Source: [Muricauda] lutisoli (nom. illeg.) (GTDB lineage: Bacteria > Bacteroidota > Bacteroidia > Flavobacteriales > Flavobacteriaceae). Taken from it: a DNA stretch of 64,000 nucleotides. Under the pieces are notes generated by a model. The model ran no database searches. It saw nothing but the letters and a program-made list of their open reading frames with translations, and had not been told where the DNA came from. Below, one piece after another: positions 46,811-55,688 of the stretch; position 1 is the stretch's first letter, and each line of letters opens with the position of its first letter. The stretch is from assembly GCF_017313105.1 (NCBI RefSeq), contig NZ_JAFLND010000001.1, positions 1,517,600-1,581,599 of the forward strand, in the 5' to 3' direction. Position numbers and translations under genes: made by a program.

Positions 46811-47508
46811 GTGAAGTCTCCAACATAGCGATGCAAAATCCTGCGAACAGTAAAAAAATGCTACTGGCCATGGTGGGTATAGGTATCATAAGTGCTTTTC
46901 TTATTGTGTTGACATATGAATTGACCCTTCCCCGTGTTCAGCGATTAAAGGCCGAGGCATTGGAAAAAGCAATTTTCGAAGTGCTTCCCGGAACAGATCA
47001 TACACAGGCCTTTGGACTGAACACTGATGGGACATTATTTAAAATCGAAGAAGGAGATAAATCTGAAGCAGCTCTCTATGCAGGATATGACAAAGATGAT
47101 AAACTGGTAGGCTATGCAGTGGAAGCTGCAGGTCAGGGTTATGCGGATATTATCAGAATTATCTACGGCTACGACCCTAATGAACAAATATTGATTGGGT
47201 TTCAGGTATTGGAAAGTAAGGAAACCCCTGGACTTGGAGATAAAATTGAAAAGGATGAAGCCTTTCTCAACAATTTTAAAGCACTGGATGTCAGCGTTTC
47301 CAACGATGGACAGCTACAAAACAAGGTTGTTACCGTAAAACAAGGTGAAAAGCAAAATGCTTGGGAAATTGACGGAATCACTGGAGCCACAATTTCCTCG
47401 CGGGCCATCGGGGATATCATTGGCAAAAGTACTATGGAAGTTGTTCCTATTCTCCATCAAAATTGTAAAAAGGACCAACATAAAATGGATAGCAATGAGC
47501 AACGATAA
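46807..47508 (+). CDS. rnfG: Rnf electron transport complex subunit G
   Basis: A 233-residue subunit with one N-terminal membrane helix (LLAMVGIGIISAFLIVLTYEL) and a periplasmic FMN-binding domain. GYAVEAAGQGYADIIRIIYGYDPNEQILIGFQVLESKETPGLGDKI is the family signature. The covalent flavin motif reads DGITGATISS (residues 189-198), so position 197 is Ser where the usual SGATxT motif has Thr. The last 14 bases overlap rnfE. Confidence 0.93.
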   Translation: MSEVSNIAMQNPANSKKMLLAMVGIGIISAFLIVLTYELTLPRVQRLKAEALEKAIFEVLPGTDHTQAFGLNTDGTLFKIEEGDKSEAALYAGYDKDDKLVGYAVEAAGQGYADIIRIIYGYDPNEQILIGFQVLESKETPGLGDKIEKDEAFLNNFKALDVSVSNDGQLQNKVVTVKQGEKQNAWEIDGITGATISSRAIGDIIGKSTMEVVPILHQNCKKDQHKMDSNEQR

Positions 47509-48127
47509 TTCAACATCAAAGCAAAAGGTCACCTCAACCGATGAGTTTATTAAAGGGTTGTGGCGTGACAATCCCGTATTTGTGCAAGTATTGGGAATGT
47601 GTCCGGTTCTGGCAGTTTCCAATACAGCAGAAAATGCACTTGCCATGGGGTTGGCCACAGCTTTTGTGCTATTGATGTCGAATATTTTGGTCTCGCTTTT
47701 ACGAAATTTTGTTCCCAAACAGGTGCGTATTGCATCATATATACTCATCATCGCCACATTTGTTACCGTAACCGATTATGCGATTCAGGCAATTAGTGTT
47801 GAGCTTCACAAGAGTTTGGGAGCGTTTATCTCACTTATAGTGGTCAACTGCCTGATATTGAGTCGAGCCGAGGCCTTTGCATCGAAAAATACGATAGGAC
47901 GATCTATCCTTGATGCATTGGGTATGGGGTTCGGATTTACGCTCGCCCTTTTTTGCTTGGGGGCCGTAAGGGAAATACTTGGCAATGGTTCAATTTTTAA
48001 TGTTCCACTTTTTTCCGAAGGTTATCAAAGTTGGATTGTGATGATATTACCTGCCGGGGGATTTTTCACCTTGGCACTTTGGTTACTTATAATTAATGCA
48101 CTACAAACAAGAAAAGTAAAATCATGA
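47495..48127 (+). CDS. rnfE: Rnf electron transport complex subunit E
   Basis: A 210-residue six-helix membrane subunit. The start is the ATG at 47495 (MSNDNSTSKQ), giving a 14-bp overlap with rnfG; the open frame upstream simply mirrors rnfG. NPVFVQVLGMCPVLAVSNTAENALAMGLA holds the conserved cysteine that, with its RnfA counterpart, binds the intramembrane iron site in Rnf and Nqr. The C-terminal region FGFTLALFCLGAVREILGNGSIF is canonical. It ends in an ATGA overlap with rnfA. Confidence 0.93.
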   Translation: MSNDNSTSKQKVTSTDEFIKGLWRDNPVFVQVLGMCPVLAVSNTAENALAMGLATAFVLLMSNILVSLLRNFVPKQVRIASYILIIATFVTVTDYAIQAISVELHKSLGAFISLIVVNCLILSRAEAFASKNTIGRSILDALGMGFGFTLALFCLGAVREILGNGSIFNVPLFSEGYQSWIVMILPAGGFFTLALWLLIINALQTRKVKS

Positions 48128-48705
48128 ATACAGAGTCCTTAGGTTCGATTTTTCTCAATGCCGCCTTGGTCAACAACTTTGTTTTGGCCTATTTCTTGGG
48201 TATTTGTCCATTTTTGGGGGTATCCGGAAAAATGGAAACTGCTACAAAAATGGGTGGTGCCGTAATGTTTGTAATGCTCATCAGTTCCATGAGCGCCTAC
48301 GGTATTCACGCATTTCTGGTAAGTATCGATGCTCCGTTCCTTCAATTGATCAGTTACATTGTAGTGATTGCTTCAACGGTACAGTTAGTGGAAATGTTCA
48401 TCAAAAAAATTAGTCCGGCGCTGTTTAAATCATTGGGGATTTTTCTCCCATTGATCACAACAAATTGTGCCATACTTGGAGTGGCCTTGTTTCAGACCAG
48501 TAAAGGATATGGGTTTTTAGAAAGTGTAATCTATTCTTTGGGTGCCGGAGCAGGATTTATGCTCGCACTGGTATTGATTGCCGGTATAAGGGAACAAATG
48601 AATTTTGCGGATGTGCCCAATATTTCCAAAGGAACAGCACTTACATTGTTCATAGCGGGAATTTTATCACTCTGCTTCATGGGCTTTGCAGGACTGGGCG
48701 CTTAA
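48124..48705 (+). CDS. rnfA: Rnf electron transport complex subunit A
   Basis: A 193-residue six-helix membrane subunit, homologous to NqrE. YFLGICPFLGVSGKMETATKMGGAVMFVMLISS and FLPLITTNCAILGVALFQTSKGY carry the two conserved cysteines of the intramembrane iron centre. GAGAGFMLALVLIAGIREQMNFADVP is the typical C-terminal section. Length is normal. It lies 16 bp before a small Cys-rich membrane protein gene, not the usual end of the rnf operon. Confidence 0.94.
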   Translation: MNTESLGSIFLNAALVNNFVLAYFLGICPFLGVSGKMETATKMGGAVMFVMLISSMSAYGIHAFLVSIDAPFLQLISYIVVIASTVQLVEMFIKKISPALFKSLGIFLPLITTNCAILGVALFQTSKGYGFLESVIYSLGAGAGFMLALVLIAGIREQMNFADVPNISKGTALTLFIAGILSLCFMGFAGLGA

Positions 48706-48721
48706 AAAAAATAAAGAAAGG

Positions 48722-48931
48722 ATGATTAAATCACTCATTATAGGAATTGGCTTAACCGTAACCATTGTATTGGCATGGGCACTTGTACAAACCCTGTGGA
48801 AAAAAACATTTCGGGAAGAATATTCGGAAGACGATGTTCTGGCCGGACGCAGAAGTTGCTCTAATTGTGGATGTACGGGCTTCTGCGAGAGAAAGGAAGT
48901 AACTAAAAAGGATACAAAAAATGTCCTTTAG
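48722..48931 (+). CDS. 69-residue Cys-rich single-helix membrane protein, NqrM-like in layout
   Basis: One N-terminal membrane helix (IKSLIIGIGLTVTIVLAWALVQTLW) is followed by an acidic linker and the cluster C46-x2-C49-x-C51-x3-C55 (SCSNCGCTGFCERK), then a Lys-rich tail. The layout (one helix plus four close cysteines) resembles NqrM, the factor needed to deliver iron to the NqrD/NqrE site, and also FeoB-associated Cys-rich proteins. Its place right after rnfA suggests a role in inserting iron between RnfA and RnfE. That is inference from layout and neighbours, as sequence identity to NqrM is not obvious. Confidence 0.75.
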   Translation: MIKSLIIGIGLTVTIVLAWALVQTLWKKTFREEYSEDDVLAGRRSCSNCGCTGFCERKEVTKKDTKNVL

Positions 48932-48976
48932 GGAAGAAAATCAATTAAAAAAATATAACATATACAATTTAAGAAC

Positions 48977-49834
48977 ATGGCACATTTATCTGATTTTGAT
49001 ACCGAAAAACGGTATAAGGCGGTCGTAAAAAATACAGTGCGGTTAACGCCACCCGACACCGATGAAGTGCGTGAGATCGTACTTGAAGTAAAAGATTCGC
49101 AATTTGAATGCGAAGTGGACCAAAGCTTTGGCGTATTGACCGAATCCACGGGAGAATTTGGAAACGAGCTTCACCATAGGTTATATAGTATAGCTGATTT
49201 GCCCAAGCATGCCAACGGAAACCCACAACTAACTATGTTAGTAAAACGCTGCTCCTATGTGGATGAATTCAGCGGTGAAAAATACGAGGGTATTTCTTCC
49301 AACTATTTATGTGATAGAAAAAAAGGTGATGAAATTACCGTTACAGGTCCATTTCAAATACCCTTTAGGGTACCCGAGGACAAGACAGCCAATCTTATAC
49401 TCATTGGTATGGGTACTGGAATTGCACCATTCAGGGCTTTTATTAAGCATATATATAAAAATGTAAAGGATTGGAAAGGAAAAATCCGGTTGTTCTACGG
49501 TGCGCGTAGTGGCTTGGAGCTGCTTTACCTCAACGATAAGGATGGTGACCTTACCAATTATTACGATGAGGAAACATTCGAAGCTTTTCATGCATTGAGT
49601 CCAAGGCCATATTGGGCCGATCCCATTGAATTGGAGAAGGCCCTCGAAGGACAGACCAAAGAACTGAAAGAATTGCTTTCCATGTCCAATACATACATCT
49701 ACGTTGCCGGATATGAAAAAATCCTTGACAAACTCAACAAGGCATTTTCCAAAATCTTAGGTTCGGAAGAGGCATGGCGACTCCGAAAAGCTGAATTGAT
49801 TGCCGGTAGAAAGTGGGCCGAAATTATTTTTTGA
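48977..49834 (+). CDS. Ferredoxin-NADP reductase-type flavoprotein
   Basis: A 285-residue plant-type ferredoxin-NADP(+) reductase fold. RLYSIA (about residue 75) binds FAD, LILIGMGTGIAPFRAF is the NADP-pyrophosphate loop, LFYGARSGLELLY follows the cofactor, YIYVAGYEK is the next motif, and the chain ends WAEIIF, where many relatives have a terminal Tyr or Trp. It would move electrons between ferredoxin and NADP(H). Its place inside the rnf cluster, between the Cys-rich gene and rnfB, means reduced ferredoxin from the PFOR could feed either NADPH or, through Rnf, NADH. Confidence 0.9.
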   Translation: MAHLSDFDTEKRYKAVVKNTVRLTPPDTDEVREIVLEVKDSQFECEVDQSFGVLTESTGEFGNELHHRLYSIADLPKHANGNPQLTMLVKRCSYVDEFSGEKYEGISSNYLCDRKKGDEITVTGPFQIPFRVPEDKTANLILIGMGTGIAPFRAFIKHIYKNVKDWKGKIRLFYGARSGLELLYLNDKDGDLTNYYDEETFEAFHALSPRPYWADPIELEKALEGQTKELKELLSMSNTYIYVAGYEKILDKLNKAFSKILGSEEAWRLRKAELIAGRKWAEIIF

Positions 49835-49886
49835 CCTGCACCGGGAAAAAGAAGAACCGTAATTGTAAACAAATTCGTGAATCATT

Positions 49887-50753
49887 ATGTCTATCGTTAT
49901 CGCAGTGGCCGCACTTGGAGGGTTAACCTTACTTCTTGCAATTATGCTGATCGTTGCAAACAAAAAGCTATTTGTATATGAGGACCCACGTATAGATAAA
50001 GTGGAGGACATGTTGCCCCATGCCAATTGCGGAGCTTGTGGCTTTCCTGGCTGTAGGCCCTTTGCAGAGGCATTGGTTCACGGGCGTGCCTTACCCGGAA
50101 AATGTACGGTAAGCACAGATGAAGGCCGACAAGCCATTGCTGATTTTCTTGGGGTCGATATGGGTGCGGAAGAAAAAAAAGTCGCTCGTCTTGCTTGTGC
50201 CGGTGGGACCAATGTGGCCATAAACCGGGCCCAATATGTGGGTATTGAAAGTTGCCAAGCCGCAGCTTTGGTATCCGGTGGTGGCAAAGGTTGTTTTTGG
50301 GGGTGTCTTGGCCATGGCGATTGTGAGGTTGTCTGCGATTTTGATGCCATTACCATGAACGAACATGGATTACCCATTGTGGACCAGGATAAATGTACGG
50401 CCTGTGGCGACTGCGTGGAAGCTTGCCCCAAAGATTTATTTTCCCTTCAACCTATAAGCCATCATCTTTGGGTAGCTTGTAAAAATCTTGAACACGGCGA
50501 AGCTGTTCTCGAAGATTGTCAAGTAGGATGTACCGCCTGTGGAAAGTGTGCCATGGATGCCCCGGGCGATCTAATAACAATCAAGAATAATTTACCAGTG
50601 GTGAATTACACTAAAAATCATAATACCCAAGTACCGATTCAGCGATGTCCTACCGGAGCCATTGTTTGGTTCAATGATGATGGGGAGCCCATCAAAGGGA
50701 AAGAAAGCAAGAAAATTATCCGTAAGGGCAGTAGATCTTTGGGAAATACTTAG
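49887..50753 (+). CDS. rnfB: Rnf electron transport complex subunit B
   Basis: A 288-residue ferredoxin-type subunit, the electron entry point of Rnf. An N-terminal helix (IVIAVAALGGLTLLLAIMLIVA) anchors it. The Fe-S domain has C48-GA-C51-GFPG-C56 and C73, then a run of further cysteines (SCQAAALVSGGGKGCFWGCLGHGDCEVVC). A typical [4Fe-4S] ferredoxin motif CTACGDCVEACP and a second CQVGCTACGKC with a downstream CPTGAIVW follow. It lies at the far end of the cluster, separated from rnfC by six genes, unlike the common rnfBCDGEA order. Confidence 0.94.
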   Translation: MSIVIAVAALGGLTLLLAIMLIVANKKLFVYEDPRIDKVEDMLPHANCGACGFPGCRPFAEALVHGRALPGKCTVSTDEGRQAIADFLGVDMGAEEKKVARLACAGGTNVAINRAQYVGIESCQAAALVSGGGKGCFWGCLGHGDCEVVCDFDAITMNEHGLPIVDQDKCTACGDCVEACPKDLFSLQPISHHLWVACKNLEHGEAVLEDCQVGCTACGKCAMDAPGDLITIKNNLPVVNYTKNHNTQVPIQRCPTGAIVWFNDDGEPIKGKESKKIIRKGSRSLGNT

Positions 50754-50863
50754 TCTGCTTGAAAAGGAAAAAACAACGCCTGATCTGAAGTTGCTAAAGT
50801 TTAAAAACCTAAGTATATTATAGGTAATGATCATCATTGATCTAATTTCAAAATAAAAGACAT

Positions 50864-51256
50864 ATGAGCTATTATTTTAGTACAACATTAAAGGAGAAAA
50901 ATTTCGAAAAAGCTATCGAAAAGGTAACTGTCGAATTGAAAAATGAGGGATTTGGAATACTTACTGAAATAAACATTAACCAAACCCTAAAGGACAAACT
51001 AGGTGTAGATTTTAAAAAATACAGAATCCTTGGGGCCTGTAACCCACCTTATGCTCATGAAGCATTGACCCAAGAAGAAAAAATCGGGCTCTTTTTGCCC
51101 TGTAATGTGGTTGTCCTGGAAAATGACAATGGCGAAATTGAGGTGGCCGCGGTGGACCCTGTTGCTTCGATGATGGCGGTAAAAAATGAGAAGTTGGCCC
51201 CCGTTGCCCAAGAAATACAACAAAAGCTTAAAAATGTGATCGAAAAACTTTCTTGA
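50864..51256 (+). CDS. DUF302 family protein
   Basis: A 130-residue protein of the DUF302 family. The N-terminal MSYYFSTTLKEKNFEKAIEKVTVELKNEGFGILTEI and the central YRILGACNPPYAHEALTQEEKIGLFLPCNVVVLE are diagnostic, with two cysteines that may bind a ligand. Residues after 90 (VDPVASMMAVKNEKLAPVAQEIQQKL) complete the domain. It is the last gene on this strand of the cluster, 110 bp after rnfB. The family's biochemical role is not known; some members lie near sulfur or metal genes. Confidence 0.92.
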   Translation: MSYYFSTTLKEKNFEKAIEKVTVELKNEGFGILTEININQTLKDKLGVDFKKYRILGACNPPYAHEALTQEEKIGLFLPCNVVVLENDNGEIEVAAVDPVASMMAVKNEKLAPVAQEIQQKLKNVIEKLS

Positions 51257-51300
51257 AAACCAGAAAGAAATTCTGTTCAAACAAAACGGCCAAGCGGCAA

Positions 51301-51338
51301 ACCAAAGTTGAACATGCTTTATTGTAAAAGCCTTTGGT
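51301..51338. repeat. Nested inverted repeat between convergent genes
   Basis: ACCAAAG (51301-51307) pairs with CTTTGGT (51332-51338), enclosing GCTTT/AAAGC (51316-51320 with 51327-51331). It lies between the DUF302 and P-type ATPase stop codons. Neither strand shows a clear T-run after it, so termination is uncertain. Confidence 0.35.
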
Positions 51339-51369
51339 CAACAAAAATTACGGTAGGTAAAGTCTGTTG

Positions 51370-53553
51370 TTAAACTTCATATTTCAACAGTCTCAAAGCA
51401 TTTAATACCACCAACACAGTGGACCCTTCATGGCCGACCACTGCAGGACCTATGGCAACCGTTCCGGTGATGGTCAATGGAACCAAAACAGCCACCATCC
51501 CCAAACTGATCACCAAATTTTGTTTGATTATTCGTTTTGCTTTTCGACTTAGCCCGATGGCAAATGGAAGAACGTTCAATTTATCCGACATCAAAGCGAT
51601 GTCCGCTGTTTCCAATGCAACATCCGAACCTGCTGCTCCCATAGCTATCCCCACAGTGCTTTTTGCCATAGCAGGGGCATCGTTGACACCATCTCCGACC
51701 ATTGCCACACTGCCTTCTTCTTTGGTCATTTTCTCAATGGCCTTCACTTTATCTTCTGGAAGTAGACTTCCCATTGGGTCCGTAATACCCAGATTTTTGG
51801 CAATTGCATCCGCAACCCTTTGATTATCCCCCGTTAGCATGATTATTCGTTTGATGCCTGTTTTCCTCAAGGAAGAAAGCACGGTGATAGCATCCGGACG
51901 GGCAACATCCATTACCGAGATGATGCCTAGATATTCCTTTCCCTTATGAACGATCATCGCAGTATGCCCCCCGGATTCCAATTCGAACATTTTTTGGTCT
52001 ATCTCTTTGGGTACCGAGTTCCCCGTCAACTCCTCGAAAAGTCTTCGATTACCCACATGAACCACATCTCCATCCCAATCGGCCTTGATACCCCTTGCAA
52101 CCAAGGCCTGTAAGTTCTCGGCCATAGGGATATCCTCACCTCCCAATTCCTTTTTTCCACCTTCAACAATGGCAATGGCCAAGGGATGGTCACTTAGTGC
52201 TTCTACCGCAATTGCAGCCGACAAGAGGTGTGTTTTGTCGGTTCTTCCAAATGGTATGGCATGGGTAAGTACAGGCCTACCTTCGGTAAGAGTCCCTGTT
52301 TTGTCAAAAGCAATGGCGCTCAGTCCACCCAAATCTTCAAGGGGACGGCCACCTTTAATGAGCACTCCCTGGCGTGCAGCCCTAGCTATCCCAGCCAATA
52401 CTGCACTTGGAGTGGAAATGGCCAAGGCACACGGTGATGCGGCAATCAATACGGACATGGCCCTATAAAAACTCTCCTTAAACGTTTCCTCAACAATTAA
52501 AAATGCAAACAATAAGAATAGCACCAGAGCTAAAACAGAGGGCACATAATATTTCTCAAATTTATCGGCCAAGTGTTGGGTCGGGGACTTTTGCGTTTCA
52601 GCTTCTTTTACCAATGTGATCAAACGGGAAAGGGTACTGTCCTTAGCTTCTTTCAACACTTTAACTTCGAGTACGCCGTTTCCGTTGATCGTACCTGAGA
52701 AGACCCTGTGTTCGGGCAAAAGTTTATTAATGTCCGTGGTACTTTGCCAATTGGGGCTTGCCCGCTTGTCCACAGGCACACTTTCGCCTGTTATGGATGC
52801 TTGGTTCACAGGGCTTGTTCCTTTTGAAACCACACCATCGGCAGCAATTTTTGAATTTGGCCTGACCACTATTATATCACCGACCCTTAATTTCTCGATA
52901 GGAACTTCTATCAGTTTGCCATTCCTTTTTACCATGGCCAACGGGGGTGCCAGATCGGAAAGTGCGGCAATGGACTTTTGAGCCCGACTCATGGCGTATT
53001 GTTCCAAGGCATTCCCCAGGCTGAACAAAAAGAGTAATAAGGCGGCTTCGCCCCATTTGCCCAAAAAAGCGGCGCCAACGGCTGCAAAAATCATAAGGAA
53101 GTCTATTTCAAACTTGCCCCTGAGCAGGTCTTTAACAGCATTGGACGTGGTAAAAATACTTCCGAAGACTGCCCCAACAACAAAAAGATACGTGGAATAA
53201 TCTTCCGGTATGGACGCTATAAATGAAAAAATAAGTCCCACTCCCCAAAATAAACCGCTTACAATGGCGAAATAGAGGTCTGCGTTGTTCTGTCTAAAAT
53301 GAAAAGGATAAGGACCATCGTCATTCTTATGAGGCGCATCATTCTGTATGTGAACAATCTTTAAGCCCATCCTTCTGATTTTTTTAATGATCAAAGATGG
53401 GTCCGTCTGATTTTCATCCCATTCCAATCGTATTTTGCCGGAAGCAGATACGGCCACTTGATGAACACCCTGCTGTTTTTCAAGTATCTGTTCAATCCTT
53501 CTGGCATTCCTGGAGTGATGGATTTTTTCAAGTTCAATGATTATTTTATTCAT
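51370..53553 (-). CDS. Heavy-metal P-type ATPase, P1B-4-like
   Basis: A 727-residue metal-exporting P-type ATPase from the ATG at 53553 (MNKIIIELEK). The N-terminal HMA-like domain lacks the CxxC metal site (KIHHSRNARRIEQILEKQQG). TGES is in the actuator domain, DKTGTLTEGRP the phosphorylation loop, and GDGVNDAPA the hinge. The membrane motif is SPCALAISTP rather than CPC, and the last helix has HEGSTVLVVLNALRLL. SPC plus HEGxT is the pattern of the P1B-4 group, which exports Co, Zn or Fe(II). It is convergent with the rnf cluster; metal specificity is inferred only. Confidence 0.9.
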   Translation of the reverse strand: MNKIIIELEKIHHSRNARRIEQILEKQQGVHQVAVSASGKIRLEWDENQTDPSLIIKKIRRMGLKIVHIQNDAPHKNDDGPYPFHFRQNNADLYFAIVSGLFWGVGLIFSFIASIPEDYSTYLFVVGAVFGSIFTTSNAVKDLLRGKFEIDFLMIFAAVGAAFLGKWGEAALLLFLFSLGNALEQYAMSRAQKSIAALSDLAPPLAMVKRNGKLIEVPIEKLRVGDIIVVRPNSKIAADGVVSKGTSPVNQASITGESVPVDKRASPNWQSTTDINKLLPEHRVFSGTINGNGVLEVKVLKEAKDSTLSRLITLVKEAETQKSPTQHLADKFEKYYVPSVLALVLFLLFAFLIVEETFKESFYRAMSVLIAASPCALAISTPSAVLAGIARAARQGVLIKGGRPLEDLGGLSAIAFDKTGTLTEGRPVLTHAIPFGRTDKTHLLSAAIAVEALSDHPLAIAIVEGGKKELGGEDIPMAENLQALVARGIKADWDGDVVHVGNRRLFEELTGNSVPKEIDQKMFELESGGHTAMIVHKGKEYLGIISVMDVARPDAITVLSSLRKTGIKRIIMLTGDNQRVADAIAKNLGITDPMGSLLPEDKVKAIEKMTKEEGSVAMVGDGVNDAPAMAKSTVGIAMGAAGSDVALETADIALMSDKLNVLPFAIGLSRKAKRIIKQNLVISLGMVAVLVPLTITGTVAIGPAVVGHEGSTVLVVLNALRLLKYEV

Positions 53554-53608
53554 GACAGACCAATAAACATGCATCCATTGCAATTAAACAAAATTGACAA
53601 GTTATGCT

Positions 53609-53848
53609 ATGATTAACTATGATTTTCAGCATAATTTCACACCTTTTTATCTAAAAATGGATGTTTGGTGGTTACATCCAGATTCAATTGAAGGATATTC
53701 CTCCGAAAAACATTTTCTTCAGCCCAATTTAAGGTTGTTGGACGTTCCCGATCATCCTCAACGTATTGAAGGTGAAAGGGCAGCCAAGTTATTTATGCCT
53801 TTATGGCTTGGGTATTACGATTCTTTTAAAAACTCCAACGAAGCCTGA
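53609..53848 (+). CDS. Small hypothetical protein
   Basis: A 79-residue frame from ATG 53609, MINYDFQHNFTPFYLKMDVWW onward, divergent from the ATPase gene with 55 bp between. Composition is protein-like (LFMPLWLGYYDSF near the end). It overlaps the 3' end of the next minus-strand gene by 23 bp. I do not recognise a family, and it may be a chance frame. Confidence 0.4.
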   Translation: MINYDFQHNFTPFYLKMDVWWLHPDSIEGYSSEKHFLQPNLRLLDVPDHPQRIEGERAAKLFMPLWLGYYDSFKNSNEA

Positions 53849-54980
53849 AAAACAAATTATGGCCTAAAGACCTGTATGCTTGGAACTCAAAAAAGGATTG
53901 GGCAATTACATCCATTTCCCAATTGGTGGCAAGGGAATAGGTAAAGGTAGGTATGGCTATTATCGATTGGTTGGTGGGGGAATACACCGTACTGAACGCC
54001 CCAGAAAAGATCGGGGAGAATTCCTTTACCAATTGCAGATAACCAGAGAACTCAAATGGCATTAAATTTTTCGCCGTAATTCCACTTAAGGCCAAGTTTT
54101 CAATACCTCCGCCCAAATTGGAAGCACTGCCACTGTAGAGTACCGACCCATACAGATAAAGTCCATTTTTTAATCCATAATCAAGGGATATAGAGGCGCT
54201 CCAAACATTTTCGGCATCCAAATAATTTGTTCGGGGAACAAAATAGGATACTTCGCCCTTAAACCCCATGTTTCCAATGTTTCCGGACCACCCTGTTCCC
54301 AGTACCCAATCGTTTTTATAGATTCCGGCAATCCATTGAAAATCATAAGACCATTTATTGAAACCATATAATAGAGCAATAATATGATCCTCCTCAAACC
54401 TACCCTTTTTGGCGGCCAATTCCACTTTACTAAAATCACCCGTATAGTATTGGATGCGTACGGCATCACTACCAGGCCGTTCTTCATAATCAAAATCGAG
54501 AAAATTATAGGTGTTGAAAATATCGTTTGGGTTCCATATCAGGTTTCGTCCCCAATTTATACGCTGCCTACCTAAGGTAATATCCCAATTGCCCTTGCTG
54601 TACCTTAGGGAGGCCCTATCGATAGATGTAACAAACAGCATATGCCCACTTTCCCCATAATTCCAGGTCATATCGCCCCATCCGTTGTCCATTCCCATCA
54701 ATTCGGAAAACCCGGGGAAATTTGACACCGCATCTCCATAAAATATCCGATTTCTGAATTCCAGTCGCATAGAGATGCTTTCTGAAGCCGTATACCCAAA
54801 ATTCAGCCTGTTATGGATCAAAGTTGTCCATTGTAATTGGTCTAAATTATCCACAAATTGCAATTGATGCAGGTTTTTGACATAACCGTTGAGAACCAGT
54901 TTATGCTCCTTCTCCTGCCCTGCCCCAAAAAAAGGAAAGAGCAAAACAAAAATGGACCATATGACCTTTGAAGGTTTCAT
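53826..54980 (-). CDS. Predicted outer-membrane beta-barrel protein of the ABC-export operon
   Basis: A 384-residue protein from the ATG at 54980 (MKPSKVIWSIFVLLFPFFGAGQ, a Sec signal). The body is a series of amphipathic strands with many aromatic ends (WDITLGRQRINWGRNLIWNPNDIFN; WIAGIYKNDWVLGTGWSGNIG), and the chain ends LFFRLRWSF with terminal Phe, as outer-membrane barrels do. It starts 5 bp after the ABC ATPase stop and is the last gene of the operon. It probably supplies the outer-membrane step of a trans-envelope lipid or lipoprotein pathway. I do not recognise a named family. Confidence 0.7.
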   Translation of the reverse strand: MKPSKVIWSIFVLLFPFFGAGQEKEHKLVLNGYVKNLHQLQFVDNLDQLQWTTLIHNRLNFGYTASESISMRLEFRNRIFYGDAVSNFPGFSELMGMDNGWGDMTWNYGESGHMLFVTSIDRASLRYSKGNWDITLGRQRINWGRNLIWNPNDIFNTYNFLDFDYEERPGSDAVRIQYYTGDFSKVELAAKKGRFEEDHIIALLYGFNKWSYDFQWIAGIYKNDWVLGTGWSGNIGNMGFKGEVSYFVPRTNYLDAENVWSASISLDYGLKNGLYLYGSVLYSGSASNLGGGIENLALSGITAKNLMPFEFSGYLQLVKEFSPIFSGAFSTVYSPTNQSIIAIPTFTYSLATNWEMDVIAQSFFEFQAYRSLGHNLFFRLRWSF

Positions 54981-54985
54981 AATGA

Positions 54986-55684
54986 TCACGCAGGCGTTTG
55001 ATCGACATCGGAATCTACCTTACCATCGACCAATGTAATCACTCTTCTGGCCTTCTCTATCACTCTTTGGTCGTGGGTTGAAAACAAGAAGGTGATTTTT
55101 TCTTCTTTGTTCAATTTTGCCATGATGTCCAATAAATTACTTGCTGATTTTGAATCCAGATTGGCCGTTGGTTCGTCTGCCAATATTATTTTGGGTTTGG
55201 AGGCCAAAGCACGTGCCACGGCGACCCTTTGTTGTTGCCCACCCGAAAGCTCACCGGGCCTACTGTCGATCTTTTCTTCCAAGTCAACTTCACGAAGCAG
55301 TTCCAGTACTCTTTTTTCCCTATCTTTTTTTGAGACCTTTTGTAATTGGAGTACAAAACCGATGTTTTCCCGAGAAGTGAGTACGGGTATAAGGTTAAAG
55401 GACTGAAATACAAAACCAATATTTTGAAGCCTGAAATCTATTAACTTGTTCTCTGGAAGCTTGGTAATTTCCACACCATCCACAAAAACAGTTCCCGAAG
55501 TGGGTTCGTCAAGGCCGCCGATCATGTTCAACAATGTGGATTTCCCCGAACCAGAGGGCCCCACCAGGGCAACAAATTCCCCTTCTTCAATGTGAAGGTG
55601 CACATCTTGTAATGCCCTTACAGGAACCGCCGTCTCTTTATATATCTTACTGACGTTATGCGCGTCTATGATTGTTTTTCCCAT
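54986..55684 (-). CDS. ABC transporter ATP-binding protein, LolD/MacB type
   Basis: A 232-residue ATPase of the LolD/MacB group. Walker A is GPSGSGKST, the signature LSGGQQQR, Walker B IILADEPTANLD, with the Q-loop at FVFQSFNL and switch His in FSTHDQ. It pairs with two FtsX-like permease subunits encoded 4 bp upstream. Such ATPases power extraction of a substrate from the inner membrane rather than import. The substrate is not identifiable. Confidence 0.95.
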   Translation of the reverse strand: MGKTIIDAHNVSKIYKETAVPVRALQDVHLHIEEGEFVALVGPSGSGKSTLLNMIGGLDEPTSGTVFVDGVEITKLPENKLIDFRLQNIGFVFQSFNLIPVLTSRENIGFVLQLQKVSKKDREKRVLELLREVDLEEKIDSRPGELSGGQQQRVAVARALASKPKIILADEPTANLDSKSASNLLDIMAKLNKEEKITFLFSTHDQRVIEKARRVITLVDGKVDSDVDQTPA

Positions 55685-55688
55685 GGTG

